Notes: generated by a model not told the origin, from the sequence alone. Positions 17,817 through 27,055 are shown, counted from the stretch's first letter. The stretch is DNA of 64,000 nt from Marinimicrococcus sp033875255 (GCA_033875255.1 JAWZSN010000021.1:34542-98541), one strand, 5' to 3'. A program made the numbers and translations.

Positions 17817-19204
17817 CAGGATGCGCTTCCCTTCTCGCCAAGATCCCAGAACAGGCCGGCCATGATCGCCAGCCCCTCGCGTGCGACCGGCGCCAGCAGA
17901 TGCTCGTCTGGAGCATGCTGCGAGCAGCCGGCATAGGAATGCGGCACCCACACGGTGGGTAGGCCCAGGATCTCCGCGAACACCTCGTTGGGCAGCGAGC
18001 CGCCGAGATTGGGAAGGATCGCGGGTGCCGTACCGGTGGTGGCCTCGACGGAGCGGACCGCCCAGCGGACCCAGGGATCGTCGGGGTCGAGGCGGGTGGC
18101 GGTCATCAGCTCGGTCCTCTGCGCCACCTCGATCATCCCGTAGCCCTGTGCTGCCAGATGCGCGCGGACATGCTCGAGGATCCGCTGCGCGTCGGTGCCG
18201 ACCACGAAGCGGAGCTGCAGGACCGCCCTTGCCGCGGCCGGGATGGCATTGGCGGGCCGCGCCGGGTTGCCGGTCTCGTAGGCCAGCACCTCGAGGCTGT
18301 TCCAGCCGAAGACCCGCTCGCCCGGCGACAGCCCCGGCTCGCCCCAGCCGCTGTCGACCGCGGGCCCTGCCGCCGCGCCCACCGCACCGAGATCGGCGAT
18401 GGCCCGGCGCACCGGCTCGGGAATGGCTGGCGGCCGCAGACCCTCCACGAGGATGCGGCCGTTGCCGTCGACCATCGAGGCGATGGCGTTGGCGAGGATG
18501 GTGCCGGGATTGGCCAGCAGGCCGCCCCAGTTGCCGGAATGATGCGCCCCCTCACGCAGGGCGAGGGACAGCTCGAAATTGATGACGCCGCGCGAGCCCA
18601 GGAAGAGGGTCGGCCGGTCGGGACGAAAGCGCGGACCGTCCGAGGCGATGAGCAGATCGGCTGCGAGCGCGTCCCTCTCCTGCCGGCAGATCTCCGCCAG
18701 GCCGGGCGAGCCGGTCTCCTCGCCCATCTCGACGATCAGCTTGACGTTGAAGCCGAGCCGGCCGCCGCGAGCCTCCATGACCTGCTCGAGGGCCGCCAGA
18801 TTGATCGCGTGCTGCCCCTTATTGTCGGCGGCGCCGCGGCCGTACCAGCGCTCGCCGTCGCGCGCGAGCTGCCAGGGCCCCTGCCCCCTGGTCCAGCCCT
18901 CCTCGTAGCCCAGCACCACGTCGCCGTGGCCGTAGGTGAGGACGGTGGGCAGCCCGCCCCCCTCGTGCCGCTCGGCCAGCAGGAAGGGACCGTAGCCCGC
19001 GACCGGGTTGGGCAGGATGCGGGTGGCAAAGCCCAGACGGCCGAGCCAGGGGACCAGCGCCTCGTCGAGATAGCGGCGCAGCTCGGCCTCGCGGCCGGGA
19101 GCCTGGCTCTCGGTCGGCATCGCCACCAGGCCCGCCAGGAGCTCCTCGAAGCGGCCCTCGTCGAAATAGCGCTCCGCCCGGCCGACCGCGTCCTGTCGTG
19201 TCAC
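17816..19204 (-). CDS. M20-family dipeptidase/carboxypeptidase
   Basis: Cytoplasmic metallopeptidase of the M20 dipeptidase type, 462 residues. Metal ligands appear in LTYGHGDVV, GRGAADNKGQHA, GEETGSPGL, ASDGPRF and the C-terminal SQHAPDEHL. The dimerisation insert lies at about residues 200-320. The start is GTG at 19204, overlapping the stop of the upstream ATPase gene (GTGA), with GAGGAAGG in front. It sits between a peptide importer and a dehydrogenase, so hydrolysis of the imported peptide or peptide-like compound is a good inference. Confidence 0.9.
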   Translation of the reverse strand: MTRQDAVGRAERYFDEGRFEELLAGLVAMPTESQAPGREAELRRYLDEALVPWLGRLGFATRILPNPVAGYGPFLLAERHEGGGLPTVLTYGHGDVVLGYEEGWTRGQGPWQLARDGERWYGRGAADNKGQHAINLAALEQVMEARGGRLGFNVKLIVEMGEETGSPGLAEICRQERDALAADLLIASDGPRFRPDRPTLFLGSRGVINFELSLALREGAHHSGNWGGLLANPGTILANAIASMVDGNGRILVEGLRPPAIPEPVRRAIADLGAVGAAAGPAVDSGWGEPGLSPGERVFGWNSLEVLAYETGNPARPANAIPAAARAVLQLRFVVGTDAQRILEHVRAHLAAQGYGMIEVAQRTELMTATRLDPDDPWVRWAVRSVEATTGTAPAILPNLGGSLPNEVFAEILGLPTVWVPHSYAGCSQHAPDEHLLAPVAREGLAIMAGLFWDLGEKGSAS

Positions 19205-20178
19205 GATGCCTTCCTCAGCGTCTCGTCGTCGTGGAGATGGCATTCGACCATGCCCGGATGGCAGACCAGCGGCCGCGGCGGCACTGTCTTGCAGACGCCC
19301 ATGCACTCGGGGCAGCGCGGGTGGAAGGCGCAGCCGGAGGGCGGATCGATGGGATTCGGGAAGGTCGCACCCAGATGCGTCTCCGGCACGCCCTGGCCCG
19401 GATCCGGCGTCAGCACCGACTCCAAAAGGGCGCGGGTGTAGGGATGGCGCGGCTCGGCAAACAGCCCCTCGGTCGGCTGCTGCTCGACGATCCGGCCCAG
19501 ATACATCACCGCTACCCGGTCGGCCAGATGCTCGACCACCGCCAGATTGTGGCTGATCAGGACGTAGCTCAGGCCGAGCTCGCGGCGCAGGTCGACCAGC
19601 AGGTTGAGGATCTGCGCCTGCACCGAGACGTCGAGCGCGGAGGTCGGCTCGTCGCAGATCAGCACCTCGGGCCGGATCGCCAGCGCCCGGGCGATCGCCA
19701 CCCGCTGGCGCTGGCCGCCGGATAGCTGGCTCGGGTAGCTCTCGAGCAGCCGTGCCGGCAGGCCCACCACGTCCATCAGCTCGCGGACCCGCTGCCGCCG
19801 CGCCTCGCGGTCGCCGATCCTGTGGACCACCAGCGGCAAGGCGATGATCTGGGCCAGCGTCTTGCGCGGGTTGAGCGAGGAATAGGGGTCCTGGAAGATC
19901 GGCTGGACGCGCCGCGCGATGGCCTGCCGGTCGGCCTGGGCGAAGGGCTTGCCGGCCACCCGGATCTCGCCGCTGGAAGGCGGCAGAAGGCCGAGCAGCA
20001 TCTTGGCGAGCGTGCTCTTGCCGCAGCCGCTCTCGCCTACCAGGCCCAGTGCCTCGCCACGCTCGAGGCGCAGGCTGACGCCGCTCACCGCGTGCAACGG
20101 CCGCTTCGGCCGGAAGACCCCCTGCCGCACCATGAAGGTGCGGTGGACGTCCTTGAGCTCGAGGACGGTCTCGCTCAT
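19201..20178 (-). CDS. Peptide ABC transporter ATP-binding protein (DppF/OppF type)
   Basis: ATPase of the peptide/nickel/opine importer family, 325 residues. Walker A GESGCGKST, Q-loop VQPIFQDPYSSLNPRKT, signature LSGGQRQRVAIARAL, Walker B VLICDEPTSALDVSVQ. The C-terminal oligopeptide domain has the Cys-rich segment GCAFHPRCPECMGVC, which binds an iron-sulfur cluster in related proteins. The start overlaps the stop of the DppD-type gene (ATGA). Confidence 0.92.
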   Translation of the reverse strand: MSETVLELKDVHRTFMVRQGVFRPKRPLHAVSGVSLRLERGEALGLVGESGCGKSTLAKMLLGLLPPSSGEIRVAGKPFAQADRQAIARRVQPIFQDPYSSLNPRKTLAQIIALPLVVHRIGDREARRQRVRELMDVVGLPARLLESYPSQLSGGQRQRVAIARALAIRPEVLICDEPTSALDVSVQAQILNLLVDLRRELGLSYVLISHNLAVVEHLADRVAVMYLGRIVEQQPTEGLFAEPRHPYTRALLESVLTPDPGQGVPETHLGATFPNPIDPPSGCAFHPRCPECMGVCKTVPPRPLVCHPGMVECHLHDDETLRKAS

Positions 20179-21170
20179 GCGGCCCTCCCGTGCGCCAGGG
20201 CCTGCTCGGGCTCCAGCACGCAGCGATAGGCGCGGCCGGGGGCGAGCTCGCGCAGCGCCACGTCCTCCTCGCACGGCGGATGGCGCCACGGGCAGCGATT
20301 GCGGAAGGCGCAGCCCTTGAGCTCGCCCACCAGCGAGGGCACCATGCCGGGGATCGAGCCCAGCTTGCCGCCGCGCTCGGTGCGGCCGGGAATGGGGATG
20401 CAGCGCAGCAGACCCTGGGTATAGGGGTGCAGCGGCGCGTTGAAGACCTGCTCGGCGGTGCCGCTCTCCACCACCTGGCCGCCATACATCACGGCCACCT
20501 TGTCGGCGATCCGCGACACCACCCCCAGATCGTGGGTGATGAACACCATGCCCATGCCCAGCTCGCGCTGCAGGTCGCGCAGCAGATGGAGGATCTGCGC
20601 CTGCACGGTGACGTCGAGCGCGGTGGTGGGCTCGTCGGCGATGATGAGATCGGGGCCGCACATCAGCGCCATGGCGATCATCACCCGCTGGCGCAGGCCG
20701 CCGGAGAGCTGGTGCGGGTACTGGCCGAGCCGGTCGCCGGCGGCGGTAATGCCGACCTTCTCGAGCAGCTCCACCGCCCTCGCATCCGCCTCTGCGGCAC
20801 CCACCCGGCGGTGCCGCCGCAACCCCTCTGCAAGCTGGTTGCCGACCGTGTAGGCCGGGTTGAGCGAGGTCATCGGCTCCTGGAAGATCATCGCCATGCG
20901 GTTGCCGCGGATATCCGCCATGCGCCGCTCGCTCAGGGCCGCGAGATCCTGCCCATCGAGAGCCAGCCGCGCGGCGCTGCGCCTGGCGCGGCGCGGCAGC
21001 AGGTCCATCACGGCCAGCGAGGTCAGCGACTTGCCGCAGCCGGACTCGCCCACGATGCACAAGGTCTCGCCGCGCTCGACGGTGAAGCTGACGCCGCGGA
21101 CCGCGTGCAGCGGCCCCTCGGCCAGCGGGATGTCGACGCGCAGGTCCCGGACCTCGAGGAGAGGCGCCAT
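20175..21170 (-). CDS. Peptide ABC transporter ATP-binding protein (DppD/OppD type)
   Basis: Partner ATPase of the importer, 331 residues. Walker A GESGCGKS, Q-loop AMIFQEPMTSLNPAYTVG, signature LSGGLRQRVMIAMAL (Gly-Leu in place of the usual Gly-Gln/Met), Walker B LIIADEPTTALDVTVQ, switch His in ITHDLGVV. The C-terminal cluster-type motif is GCAFRNRCPWRHPPCE. Located 4 bases downstream of the second permease gene. Confidence 0.92.
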   Translation of the reverse strand: MAPLLEVRDLRVDIPLAEGPLHAVRGVSFTVERGETLCIVGESGCGKSLTSLAVMDLLPRRARRSAARLALDGQDLAALSERRMADIRGNRMAMIFQEPMTSLNPAYTVGNQLAEGLRRHRRVGAAEADARAVELLEKVGITAAGDRLGQYPHQLSGGLRQRVMIAMALMCGPDLIIADEPTTALDVTVQAQILHLLRDLQRELGMGMVFITHDLGVVSRIADKVAVMYGGQVVESGTAEQVFNAPLHPYTQGLLRCIPIPGRTERGGKLGSIPGMVPSLVGELKGCAFRNRCPWRHPPCEEDVALRELAPGRAYRCVLEPEQALAHGRAA

Positions 21171-21174
21171 CGGC

Positions 21175-22080
21175 TCAGTTCCGGCTCTCGGGAGCGGTGA
21201 CGTCGCGGACGCCGTCGCCCACCAGATTGATGGCCAGCACCAGGACGAACAGCGCCACGCCCGGCACCATGATCACCCAGGGACTGAAGAACATGTACTG
21301 CTTGGCCTCCGCGATCATCAGGCCCCATGAGGGAAGCGGCGGCTGCACGCCCAGCCCGAGAAAGGACAAGGCCGCCTCGAGCAGGATGGCGTGGGCGACC
21401 TCGAGCGTCGCCACGACGATGATCGGGTTCATGATGTTGGGCAGGATCTCGCCCAGGATGATGCGCGGCGTCGAGCAGCCGATGGCCTGCGCCGCCGCCA
21501 CATACTCGCTCTCGCGAATCTGCATGGTGGCGCTGCGGGTAACCACCGCGTAGCGATCCCACAAGAGCAGCCCCAGGGTCAGGATCACCACCGTGAGCGA
21601 GCCGCCGATCACCCCCACCACGGCCAGCGCCACCAGGACCACCGGCATGCTCAGCCGGGTGGTGACGATGTAGCTGACGACGGAATCGACTCGGCCGCCG
21701 AAATAGCCGGCGGCGACGCCCAGGGCGATGCCGATCACCGCCGAGGCGGCAGCCGCCAAAAGGCCGATCATGAGGGAGATCTGCGCGCCGTAGATCAGCC
21801 GGCTCAGATAATCGCGGCCGAGCTTGTCGGTGCCCAGCACATGCTCCCAGGTCCCCTTCTCCTGCCAGATCGGTGGAATCAGGCGGCGGCTGACATCCTG
21901 CGCATAGGGATCGTGCGGGGCGATCAGCGGCGCCAGAACGGCCACCAGGAGGATCGCCAGCAGGATGACGGAGCCGACCATCAAGCTGTGATTGCCGAAG
22001 ACGCGGCGGCGCATCCTGGCGCCGGCACCGAGCGCAGGCGCGGCCTCGGCCTTGTCGGGAAGAGCGGTGGCGTTGGTCAT
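21175..22080 (-). CDS. Peptide ABC transporter permease (DppC/OppC type)
   Basis: Inner-membrane permease, 301 residues. The N-terminal OppC-type segment (one span at about 32-54, then APHDPYAQDVSRRL and GTDKLGRDYLSRLIYG) precedes five further spans. The ATPase-contact loop is YVAAAQAIGCSTPRIILGEI, followed by LEAALSFLGLGVQPPLPSWG, which is diagnostic. The ATG at 22080 overlaps the stop of the DppB-type gene. Confidence 0.93.
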   Translation of the reverse strand: MTNATALPDKAEAAPALGAGARMRRRVFGNHSLMVGSVILLAILLVAVLAPLIAPHDPYAQDVSRRLIPPIWQEKGTWEHVLGTDKLGRDYLSRLIYGAQISLMIGLLAAAASAVIGIALGVAAGYFGGRVDSVVSYIVTTRLSMPVVLVALAVVGVIGGSLTVVILTLGLLLWDRYAVVTRSATMQIRESEYVAAAQAIGCSTPRIILGEILPNIMNPIIVVATLEVAHAILLEAALSFLGLGVQPPLPSWGLMIAEAKQYMFFSPWVIMVPGVALFVLVLAINLVGDGVRDVTAPESRN

Positions 22081-22994
22081 GCGACGCGGATCTTCGGATC
22101 GAGCCAGGCGTTCAGCAGGTCCGCCAGGAAGGTGAGCAGGATATAGAACATGGCGAGGATCAGCACGACCGCCTGGACCACCGGGAAGTCGTTGCGGGAG
22201 ATCGATTCCCAGGCGAGATGGCCGAGCCCATGGAGGGCGAAGATGGTCTCGATGACCACCGAGCCGCCCAGCATGAAGCCGAGCTGCACCGCCGCCAGCG
22301 CCACCACCGGGATGATGGCGTTGCGTAGGGCGTGCTTGACCAGGACCGTCGACGTCCTGAGGCCCTTGGCGCGGGCCGTGCGGATATAGTCGGAGGAGAG
22401 AACGTCGAGCATGCCGGTGCGCGTCAGGCGCATGATCGCAGGCGTAGCGTAGTAGCCCAGGGCGATGGCCGGCAGCACGAAATGTTGCCAGGTGTCGTTG
22501 CCCGAGATCGGCAACCAGCGCAGCTGGACGCCGACCACGAGGATCAGCACCAGGGCGAACCAGAAGCTCGGCATGGCCTGGCCGGCCACGGCGATGGTCA
22601 GCGCCACCCGGTCCAGCCAGCTGTTGGGGCGGATCGCCGCCACGACGCCGAGAGGGACTGCCAGCACGACCGCGAACGCCAGGGCGATGGCGCCCAGCGT
22701 CATGGTCACCGGCAGGCGGTCGAGGACCAGCGTCGAGACGTCCTCGCGGAAGAAGAACGAGCGACCGAAGTCGAACTGCACGGCGCCGGCGAGCCACTCG
22801 CCATATTGCACCCAGAGCGGCCGGTCGAGGCCGTACTCGAGGCGGATCTGCTCCACCTGCGCCGGCGTCGCCTCCGGCCCGGCGATGGCCACGGCGAGGT
22901 CGCCGGAGAGGTGCAAGAGCAGGAAGCTCACCACCGAGACCGTGAAGGCGACGGAAAGAGCCACCGCCGCCCGCCGCAGGATATAGCCGATCAT
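22077..22994 (-). CDS. Peptide ABC transporter permease (DppB/OppB type)
   Basis: Inner-membrane permease, 305 residues. It begins MIGYILRRAAVALSVAF as in the family and carries GLDRPLWVQYGEWL and FGRSFFFRE. The contact loop is YIRTARAKGLRTSTVLVKHA, and near the C-terminus lies ETIFALHGLGHLAWESI. The frame is open to an upstream TTG (23012), but the ATG at 22994 matches the family start. A strong hairpin separates it from the upstream binding-protein gene. Confidence 0.92.
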   Translation of the reverse strand: MIGYILRRAAVALSVAFTVSVVSFLLLHLSGDLAVAIAGPEATPAQVEQIRLEYGLDRPLWVQYGEWLAGAVQFDFGRSFFFREDVSTLVLDRLPVTMTLGAIALAFAVVLAVPLGVVAAIRPNSWLDRVALTIAVAGQAMPSFWFALVLILVVGVQLRWLPISGNDTWQHFVLPAIALGYYATPAIMRLTRTGMLDVLSSDYIRTARAKGLRTSTVLVKHALRNAIIPVVALAAVQLGFMLGGSVVIETIFALHGLGHLAWESISRNDFPVVQAVVLILAMFYILLTFLADLLNAWLDPKIRVA

Positions 22995-23016
22995 TCGACG
23001 CGGACCCCGCAAAGCC

Positions 23017-23042
23017 GGGCGCGGGCGCCGCCGCCCGCGCCC
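23017..23042 (-). terminator. Intercistronic hairpin behind the peptide-binding protein gene
   Basis: Perfect 11-bp stem GGGCGCGGGCG/CGCCCGCGCCC with a 4-base loop, between the binding-protein stop and the first permease. No U-run; probably partial termination or message stabilisation giving excess binding protein. Confidence 0.55.
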
Positions 23043-23049
23043 CGCCAGC

Positions 23050-24582
23050 TCACTTCCAGCTGGCCATGTAGAAGCGCACCACCTCGTCGGGCTGAGCCTC
23101 GAAGCTCAAGTCGGAGGTGAAGGCGTAGTTGGTCGAGTACGAGAACAGCGGCAGCCAGTAGGCCTGCTCGGCGATCTTCTGCAGGGCCTCGCGATAGAGT
23201 TCCTTGCGCTTCGCCGGATCGGTCGTGACGTCGCCCTTCTCGAGCAGCTCCGTGACCTCCGCATCCATGGCGTAGTCGTCGGGGCCGCCCTTGAAGTAGA
23301 CGCCGGTGAAGGCCGAGACGTCGTTGACCGAGAACGAGCCCCAGGTCTGGCTGTTGAGCGGGACCTTGCCCGCCCGCTGCAGGTCGCGCAGCGCCGCGTA
23401 CTTCAAGAAGTGCAGGTTGGCGTCGATGCCGACGTCGCGCAGATAGCCCATCATCGCCTCGGTATATTCCCGCTCGCGATAGGCGTAGATGTCGGTCTTG
23501 AAGCCGTCCTTGTAGCCGGCCTCGGCCAGCAGCTCCTTGGCCTTCGCCGGATCGTACTCGTACTTCTTCACCGCCTCCATGTCGCAGCCGAACTGGCTGG
23601 GAAAGCAGGCGGCGTGCATGACCCGGCTGGCGCCCCGCACGAGATTGTCGACGATGGCCTGCCGGTCGATGGCATGCGCCACCGCGCGCCGCACGCGGAT
23701 GTCCTTGAAGGGCGAGTCCTCGGCGGTCCGCCCGGCCGCATCCATGGCGAGATAGGCCACCCGCATGGTCTCGGCGTTGAGCACCTCGACATTGGGCATC
23801 TGCTCGAGCTGGTCGGCCTGGTCGGCGGGCACGCGCCAGATCCAGTCGACCCCGCCCGTCATCAGCTCGGCAACGCGGGTCTCGGCATCGGGGATGACGC
23901 GGAACTCCAGCTTGCCGATGCTGGCCTCGCCGCGCGGGCTGTCCTTGAAATAGCCGTCGAACTTCTCGAGCGAGACGCCCTTGCCGACATCGACCCGGGT
24001 GATCTTGTAGGGGCCGGTGCCGACCGGCGCCTTGCTGTAGCCCTCAAGACCGACCTTCTCGAAATACTCGTTGGGGTAGATCGGCGTGGGGCCGGAGAGA
24101 TATTCGAGCGCCGCCGGGAACGGCCCCTTGGTATGGATGCGGACCTTGTACGGGCCCAGCTTCTCGGCGCTCTCGATCCACTCGACATTCTGCTTGGTGA
24201 CGACCTTGGCCTCGGGGGTCACCACGTAGTTGAAGGTGAACACCACGTCGTCGGCGTCGAAAGGCTCGCCATTGTGGAAGGTGACCCCCTGGCGAAGCTC
24301 GACGTCCAGGGTCTTGTCGTCGACCCATTCCCAGGAGGTCGCGAGCAGCGGCACGTACTCGCCGCTCCCCGGATCGCGCCAGAGCAGCGTGTCCCAGGCG
24401 TTACGCGCCAGGATCACGCCCTCGCGGACATTGTTGTGATAGGGGCTGACCGACTCGGGCTCGCTATCGGACGCATAGACCAGAGTGTCGTTGGCCTTGC
24501 CCGCCAGCGCCGGCTGGGCGACTGCCAGCGCCGCGGCGACAGCCGCCGACGACAGCACCGCCTTCTTGATCTCGATGCTCAT
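23050..24582 (-). CDS. Peptide ABC transporter substrate-binding protein (family 5, DppA-like)
   Basis: Periplasmic solute-binding protein of family 5, 510 residues. The signal peptide spans about 1-28 (ending QPALAG). Typical motifs: DTLVYASDSEPESVSPYHNN, then LRQGVTFHNGEPFDADDVVF, KAPVGTGPYKITRVD, and RRAVAHAIDRQAIVDNLV. First gene of a seven-gene operon with the permeases, ATPases, M20 peptidase and Ldh2-type dehydrogenase. The ligand could be a peptide, opine or other amino-acid conjugate. Confidence 0.93.
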   Translation of the reverse strand: MSIEIKKAVLSSAAVAAALAVAQPALAGKANDTLVYASDSEPESVSPYHNNVREGVILARNAWDTLLWRDPGSGEYVPLLATSWEWVDDKTLDVELRQGVTFHNGEPFDADDVVFTFNYVVTPEAKVVTKQNVEWIESAEKLGPYKVRIHTKGPFPAALEYLSGPTPIYPNEYFEKVGLEGYSKAPVGTGPYKITRVDVGKGVSLEKFDGYFKDSPRGEASIGKLEFRVIPDAETRVAELMTGGVDWIWRVPADQADQLEQMPNVEVLNAETMRVAYLAMDAAGRTAEDSPFKDIRVRRAVAHAIDRQAIVDNLVRGASRVMHAACFPSQFGCDMEAVKKYEYDPAKAKELLAEAGYKDGFKTDIYAYREREYTEAMMGYLRDVGIDANLHFLKYAALRDLQRAGKVPLNSQTWGSFSVNDVSAFTGVYFKGGPDDYAMDAEVTELLEKGDVTTDPAKRKELYREALQKIAEQAYWLPLFSYSTNYAFTSDLSFEAQPDEVVRFYMASWK

Positions 24583-24696
24583 GGCCTCTCCTCGAGAACT
24601 CCATGCCGGGAGCGATCGAGCCGACCGTCCGGCGTGACTATCTCCCTTGGGCGGCGCATCGAGACCCTGTCAAGCCGGAGCCCTGCGAGGAAGGGT

Positions 24697-25362
24697 CTAC
24701 TCCGTCCGGTTCTGCGGCTCCTCGGTTGCCGGCTCGACGGGATCGGAGGCCTGCGCGGGAGCGGGATCTTGCGGCAGATTCTCGGGCGCGTTCTGGGGCG
24801 GGTTCTGGGGCGGGTTCTGGGGCGGGTTCTGCTGGGCCTGCTCGGCGCGGGCGCGCATCACCGCCTGGTCGAGCTCGGTCTGCGAGCAGAGGCCCAAGAG
24901 CACCGGATCGCGCGGCCGGATCTCCTGGCTCTTCCAGTGGGTGCGGTCGCGCACCGACTGGACCGTGACCTTGGTGGTCCCGAGGAGCTTGCAGAGCTGC
25001 GCGTCCGGGATCTCGGGATGGTGGCGCAGCAGCCAGGCGATGGCGTCCGGGCGGTCCTGGCGCTTGGAGAGCGGCGTGTAGCGCGGCTCCTTGCGCTTGG
25101 GCGGCTTGACCTCGGCAGCCACCGAGCGGGCGAGCCGGAGGCGCGCCTTGGCGTCCTTCTCGCAGCGCTCGATCTCGCCGCGGGTCAGCATGCCGGTACC
25201 CACCGGGTCGAGCCCGCGGATGCCGGTCGCCACCTCGCCGTCGGCGATGCCCTTGACCTCGAGCACATGGAGACCACAGAAGGCGGCGATCTGCTCGAAG
25301 GACAGGCTGGTATTGTCGACGAGCCACACGGCCGTAGCCTTCGGCATCAACGGTCGGTCCAT
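24697..25362 (-). CDS. trcR: Cell-cycle transcriptional regulator TrcR (DUF1013)
   Basis: 221 residues. The first ~170 match the alphaproteobacterial DUF1013/TrcR family closely: PLMPKATAVWLVDNTSLSF, then CGLHVLEVKGIADGEVA, KRKEPRYTPLSKRQDRPDAI, and KLLGTTKVTVQSVRDRTHW, whose helix-turn-helix-like part reads DNA. TrcR is known from Caulobacter relatives as a cell-cycle regulator associated with RNA polymerase. The C-terminal 40 residues are a Gln/Asn/Pro repeat tail. GGGAGAG precedes the ATG at 25362. Monocistronic. Confidence 0.88.
   Translation of the reverse strand: MDRPLMPKATAVWLVDNTSLSFEQIAAFCGLHVLEVKGIADGEVATGIRGLDPVGTGMLTRGEIERCEKDAKARLRLARSVAAEVKPPKRKEPRYTPLSKRQDRPDAIAWLLRHHPEIPDAQLCKLLGTTKVTVQSVRDRTHWKSQEIRPRDPVLLGLCSQTELDQAVMRARAEQAQQNPPQNPPQNPPQNAPENLPQDPAPAQASDPVEPATEEPQNRTE
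24788..24834 (-). repeat. Tandem 12-bp repeat in the trcR tail
   Basis: About four units of TTCTGGGGCGGG (plus-strand reading) encode repeated Pro-Pro-Gln-Asn in the low-complexity C-terminus of the TrcR protein. Unit number could vary between strains. Confidence 0.8.
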
Positions 25363-25491
25363 GAAACTCTCCCGGGACGGACAAGGGCGGTGCGGAGCCG
25401 GGCGCGGCCCGAGCACCGGCAGGTAGTCGGGGCATCGCGCCGCGTCAAGCAGGGGCGAGGCCGCAGCCGCCTCGCCCCCTCGGCCGGCAGG

Positions 25492-26265
25492 CTACTCGCG
25501 CACCGGCACGGTGTAGTTGAGCGGCAGCCGCCCGCCATCGATATAAACGATCTGCCCGGTAATGTAGCTCGCGTCGTCGCTGGCGAGAAAGAGGGCGAGC
25601 TTGGCCACCTCGGACGGCTCGCCGCAGCGGCCCATCGGCGTGCGCGAGAGGATCTTGCGGCGCGCCTCGGCGTCGGTCATCACGGTCTGCAGCATCTCGG
25701 TGGCGATCGAGCCCGGGCCTATGCCGTTGACCCGCACCCCCTTGTCGGCCAGCGAGAGGGCCATCACCCGGGTCAGCTGGTTGAGGCCGCCCTTGCTGAC
25801 CACGTAGGGGATCTGGTTGGGGATCGCCAGGACGCCGTTGACCGAGGACATGTTGACGATGGCGCCGCCGCCGGCGGCCACCATGGCGCGCGCCGCCGCC
25901 TGGCCGACGAGGAAGGCGCCCTTCAGGTTGACGCGCAGCACCGCGTCGAAATCGGCCTCGGTGAGATCGAGGAACTCGGCGGTCTTGATGACGCCGGCAT
26001 TGTTCACCAACACGTCGAGCCTGCCGGCCCACTCCAAGGTGGCGTCGACGAGGGCTGCGGCGGCGGTGGCATTGCCGACATCGGCGCAGTGGAACATCGC
26101 CGAGCCGCCCTGCTCGACCAAGGCGCGCACCGTGGCCTCGCCCTTGGCCTCGTCCAGGTCGGCCACCACGACATGGGCACCTTCGGCGGCGAATGCCTCG
26201 GCACATGCCCGGCCGATGCCCTGGGCCGCGCCGGTGACGATGACCGCCCTGCCTTCAAAACGCAT
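25492..26265 (-). CDS. Short-chain dehydrogenase/reductase
   Basis: Classical SDR oxidoreductase, 257 residues. NAD(P)-binding TGAAQGIGRA near residue 12 and Asp in VVVADLDEA, which favours NAD. Also NNAG at about 90, catalytic Ser in NMSSVNG, and the YVVSK Tyr-Lys pair. The C-terminal segment ITGQIVYIDGGRLPLNYTV is typical. The ATG at 26265 matches the family start; in-frame codons upstream to 26322 are unlikely to be used. Substrate unknown; no operon partner. Confidence 0.9.
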   Translation of the reverse strand: MRFEGRAVIVTGAAQGIGRACAEAFAAEGAHVVVADLDEAKGEATVRALVEQGGSAMFHCADVGNATAAAALVDATLEWAGRLDVLVNNAGVIKTAEFLDLTEADFDAVLRVNLKGAFLVGQAAARAMVAAGGGAIVNMSSVNGVLAIPNQIPYVVSKGGLNQLTRVMALSLADKGVRVNGIGPGSIATEMLQTVMTDAEARRKILSRTPMGRCGEPSEVAKLALFLASDDASYITGQIVYIDGGRLPLNYTVPVRE

Positions 26266-26363
26266 GAGTATGTTCCGTCCGGGGGTGATCGATCCCTCGT
26301 CTCTAGCACTGTCGAGCAGCACCCGTCACGCCGCACCGGGTCATCGGCGTCGGTCGCGAACGC

Positions 26364-26969
26364 TCACTCGGCCAGGTGGACCGCCCCCGCCATCCAGCGC
26401 GGGGACCGCGGCAGCAGCTCCACGACGGCGTCCGCAGCAGGCGGCGCCGCCGGCGCCGCGTCGTGCTCCCGCGCAGGCTCCGGCTGCGGCCGGGCTGGCG
26501 CCGCGCGCGGCGCCAGATAGCGCCGGCACGCGGCGATCATCACGTTGGCAAGGAGGAAAGCCGCTTCGCCGCGCCAACCTCCCAGGCTGTCGAGAAGCCC
26601 CAGCGGCGCATCGCTGGGCCAGCAGGCGGCGTGCTGGCCGGCGGGAGCCGCAAGCCGGTCGAGCGGTCCCTCGGCCACCAGCCAACGGCCCAGCGCGGCG
26701 TCGATCGCCAGATCGCCGACCGCCAGCTCGATCATGCGGCCGTCGCTGGCGAGGCGGCCCTGGTAGGCCAGCCGCCTCACCGCCAGCGGCCCGCGATACA
26801 GGCTGAGATGGTGCCCACGGCCGCCGCCGAGGCCGAGGCCGTCGGGCGCCTTGAGGATCTCGAGCTGGCGCAGCCGGAAACGATGCCGGCCCACCAGCAA
26901 TGGACCTGCAGCCGGGCCCTCGAGGGCGGCCCGCACCAGACGCTCACAGCTCGGACCATAGATGTCCAT
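26364..26969 (-). CDS. Hypothetical protein, Ala/Arg/Leu-rich
   Basis: 201 residues, not recognised. The first 110 residues look like a mixed alpha/beta domain (LVGRHRFRLRQLEIL, then HHLSLYRGPLAVRRLAYQG). A C-terminal Ala/Pro-rich stretch (about 155-190) is probably disordered. No signal peptide or membrane span. Codon use fits the genome. The ATG at 26969 is chosen over an upstream GTG-type start because AAAGGG sits before it. The downstream side has no clear terminator. Confidence 0.55.
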   Translation of the reverse strand: MDIYGPSCERLVRAALEGPAAGPLLVGRHRFRLRQLEILKAPDGLGLGGGRGHHLSLYRGPLAVRRLAYQGRLASDGRMIELAVGDLAIDAALGRWLVAEGPLDRLAAPAGQHAACWPSDAPLGLLDSLGGWRGEAAFLLANVMIAACRRYLAPRAAPARPQPEPAREHDAAPAAPPAADAVVELLPRSPRWMAGAVHLAE

Positions 26970-27055
26970 GGCTCGCCCTTTCGTGCCGGACACGGCGGAC
27001 GGCAGCCGACTCCCTGCCCGATCGACGTCATCCTCCAGAGATTTCTTACGCGATG

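Noticed and set aside
24780..24840. Possible CRISPR-like or regulatory repeat
   Set aside because: It is a 12-bp coding repeat inside trcR without spacers; no CRISPR array was found anywhere in the window.
23410..26520. Very long plus-strand open frame
   Set aside because: It is antisense to the binding-protein, trcR and SDR genes, has Gly/Arg/His-rich nonsense composition and no homology; long antisense frames are expected at this GC content.
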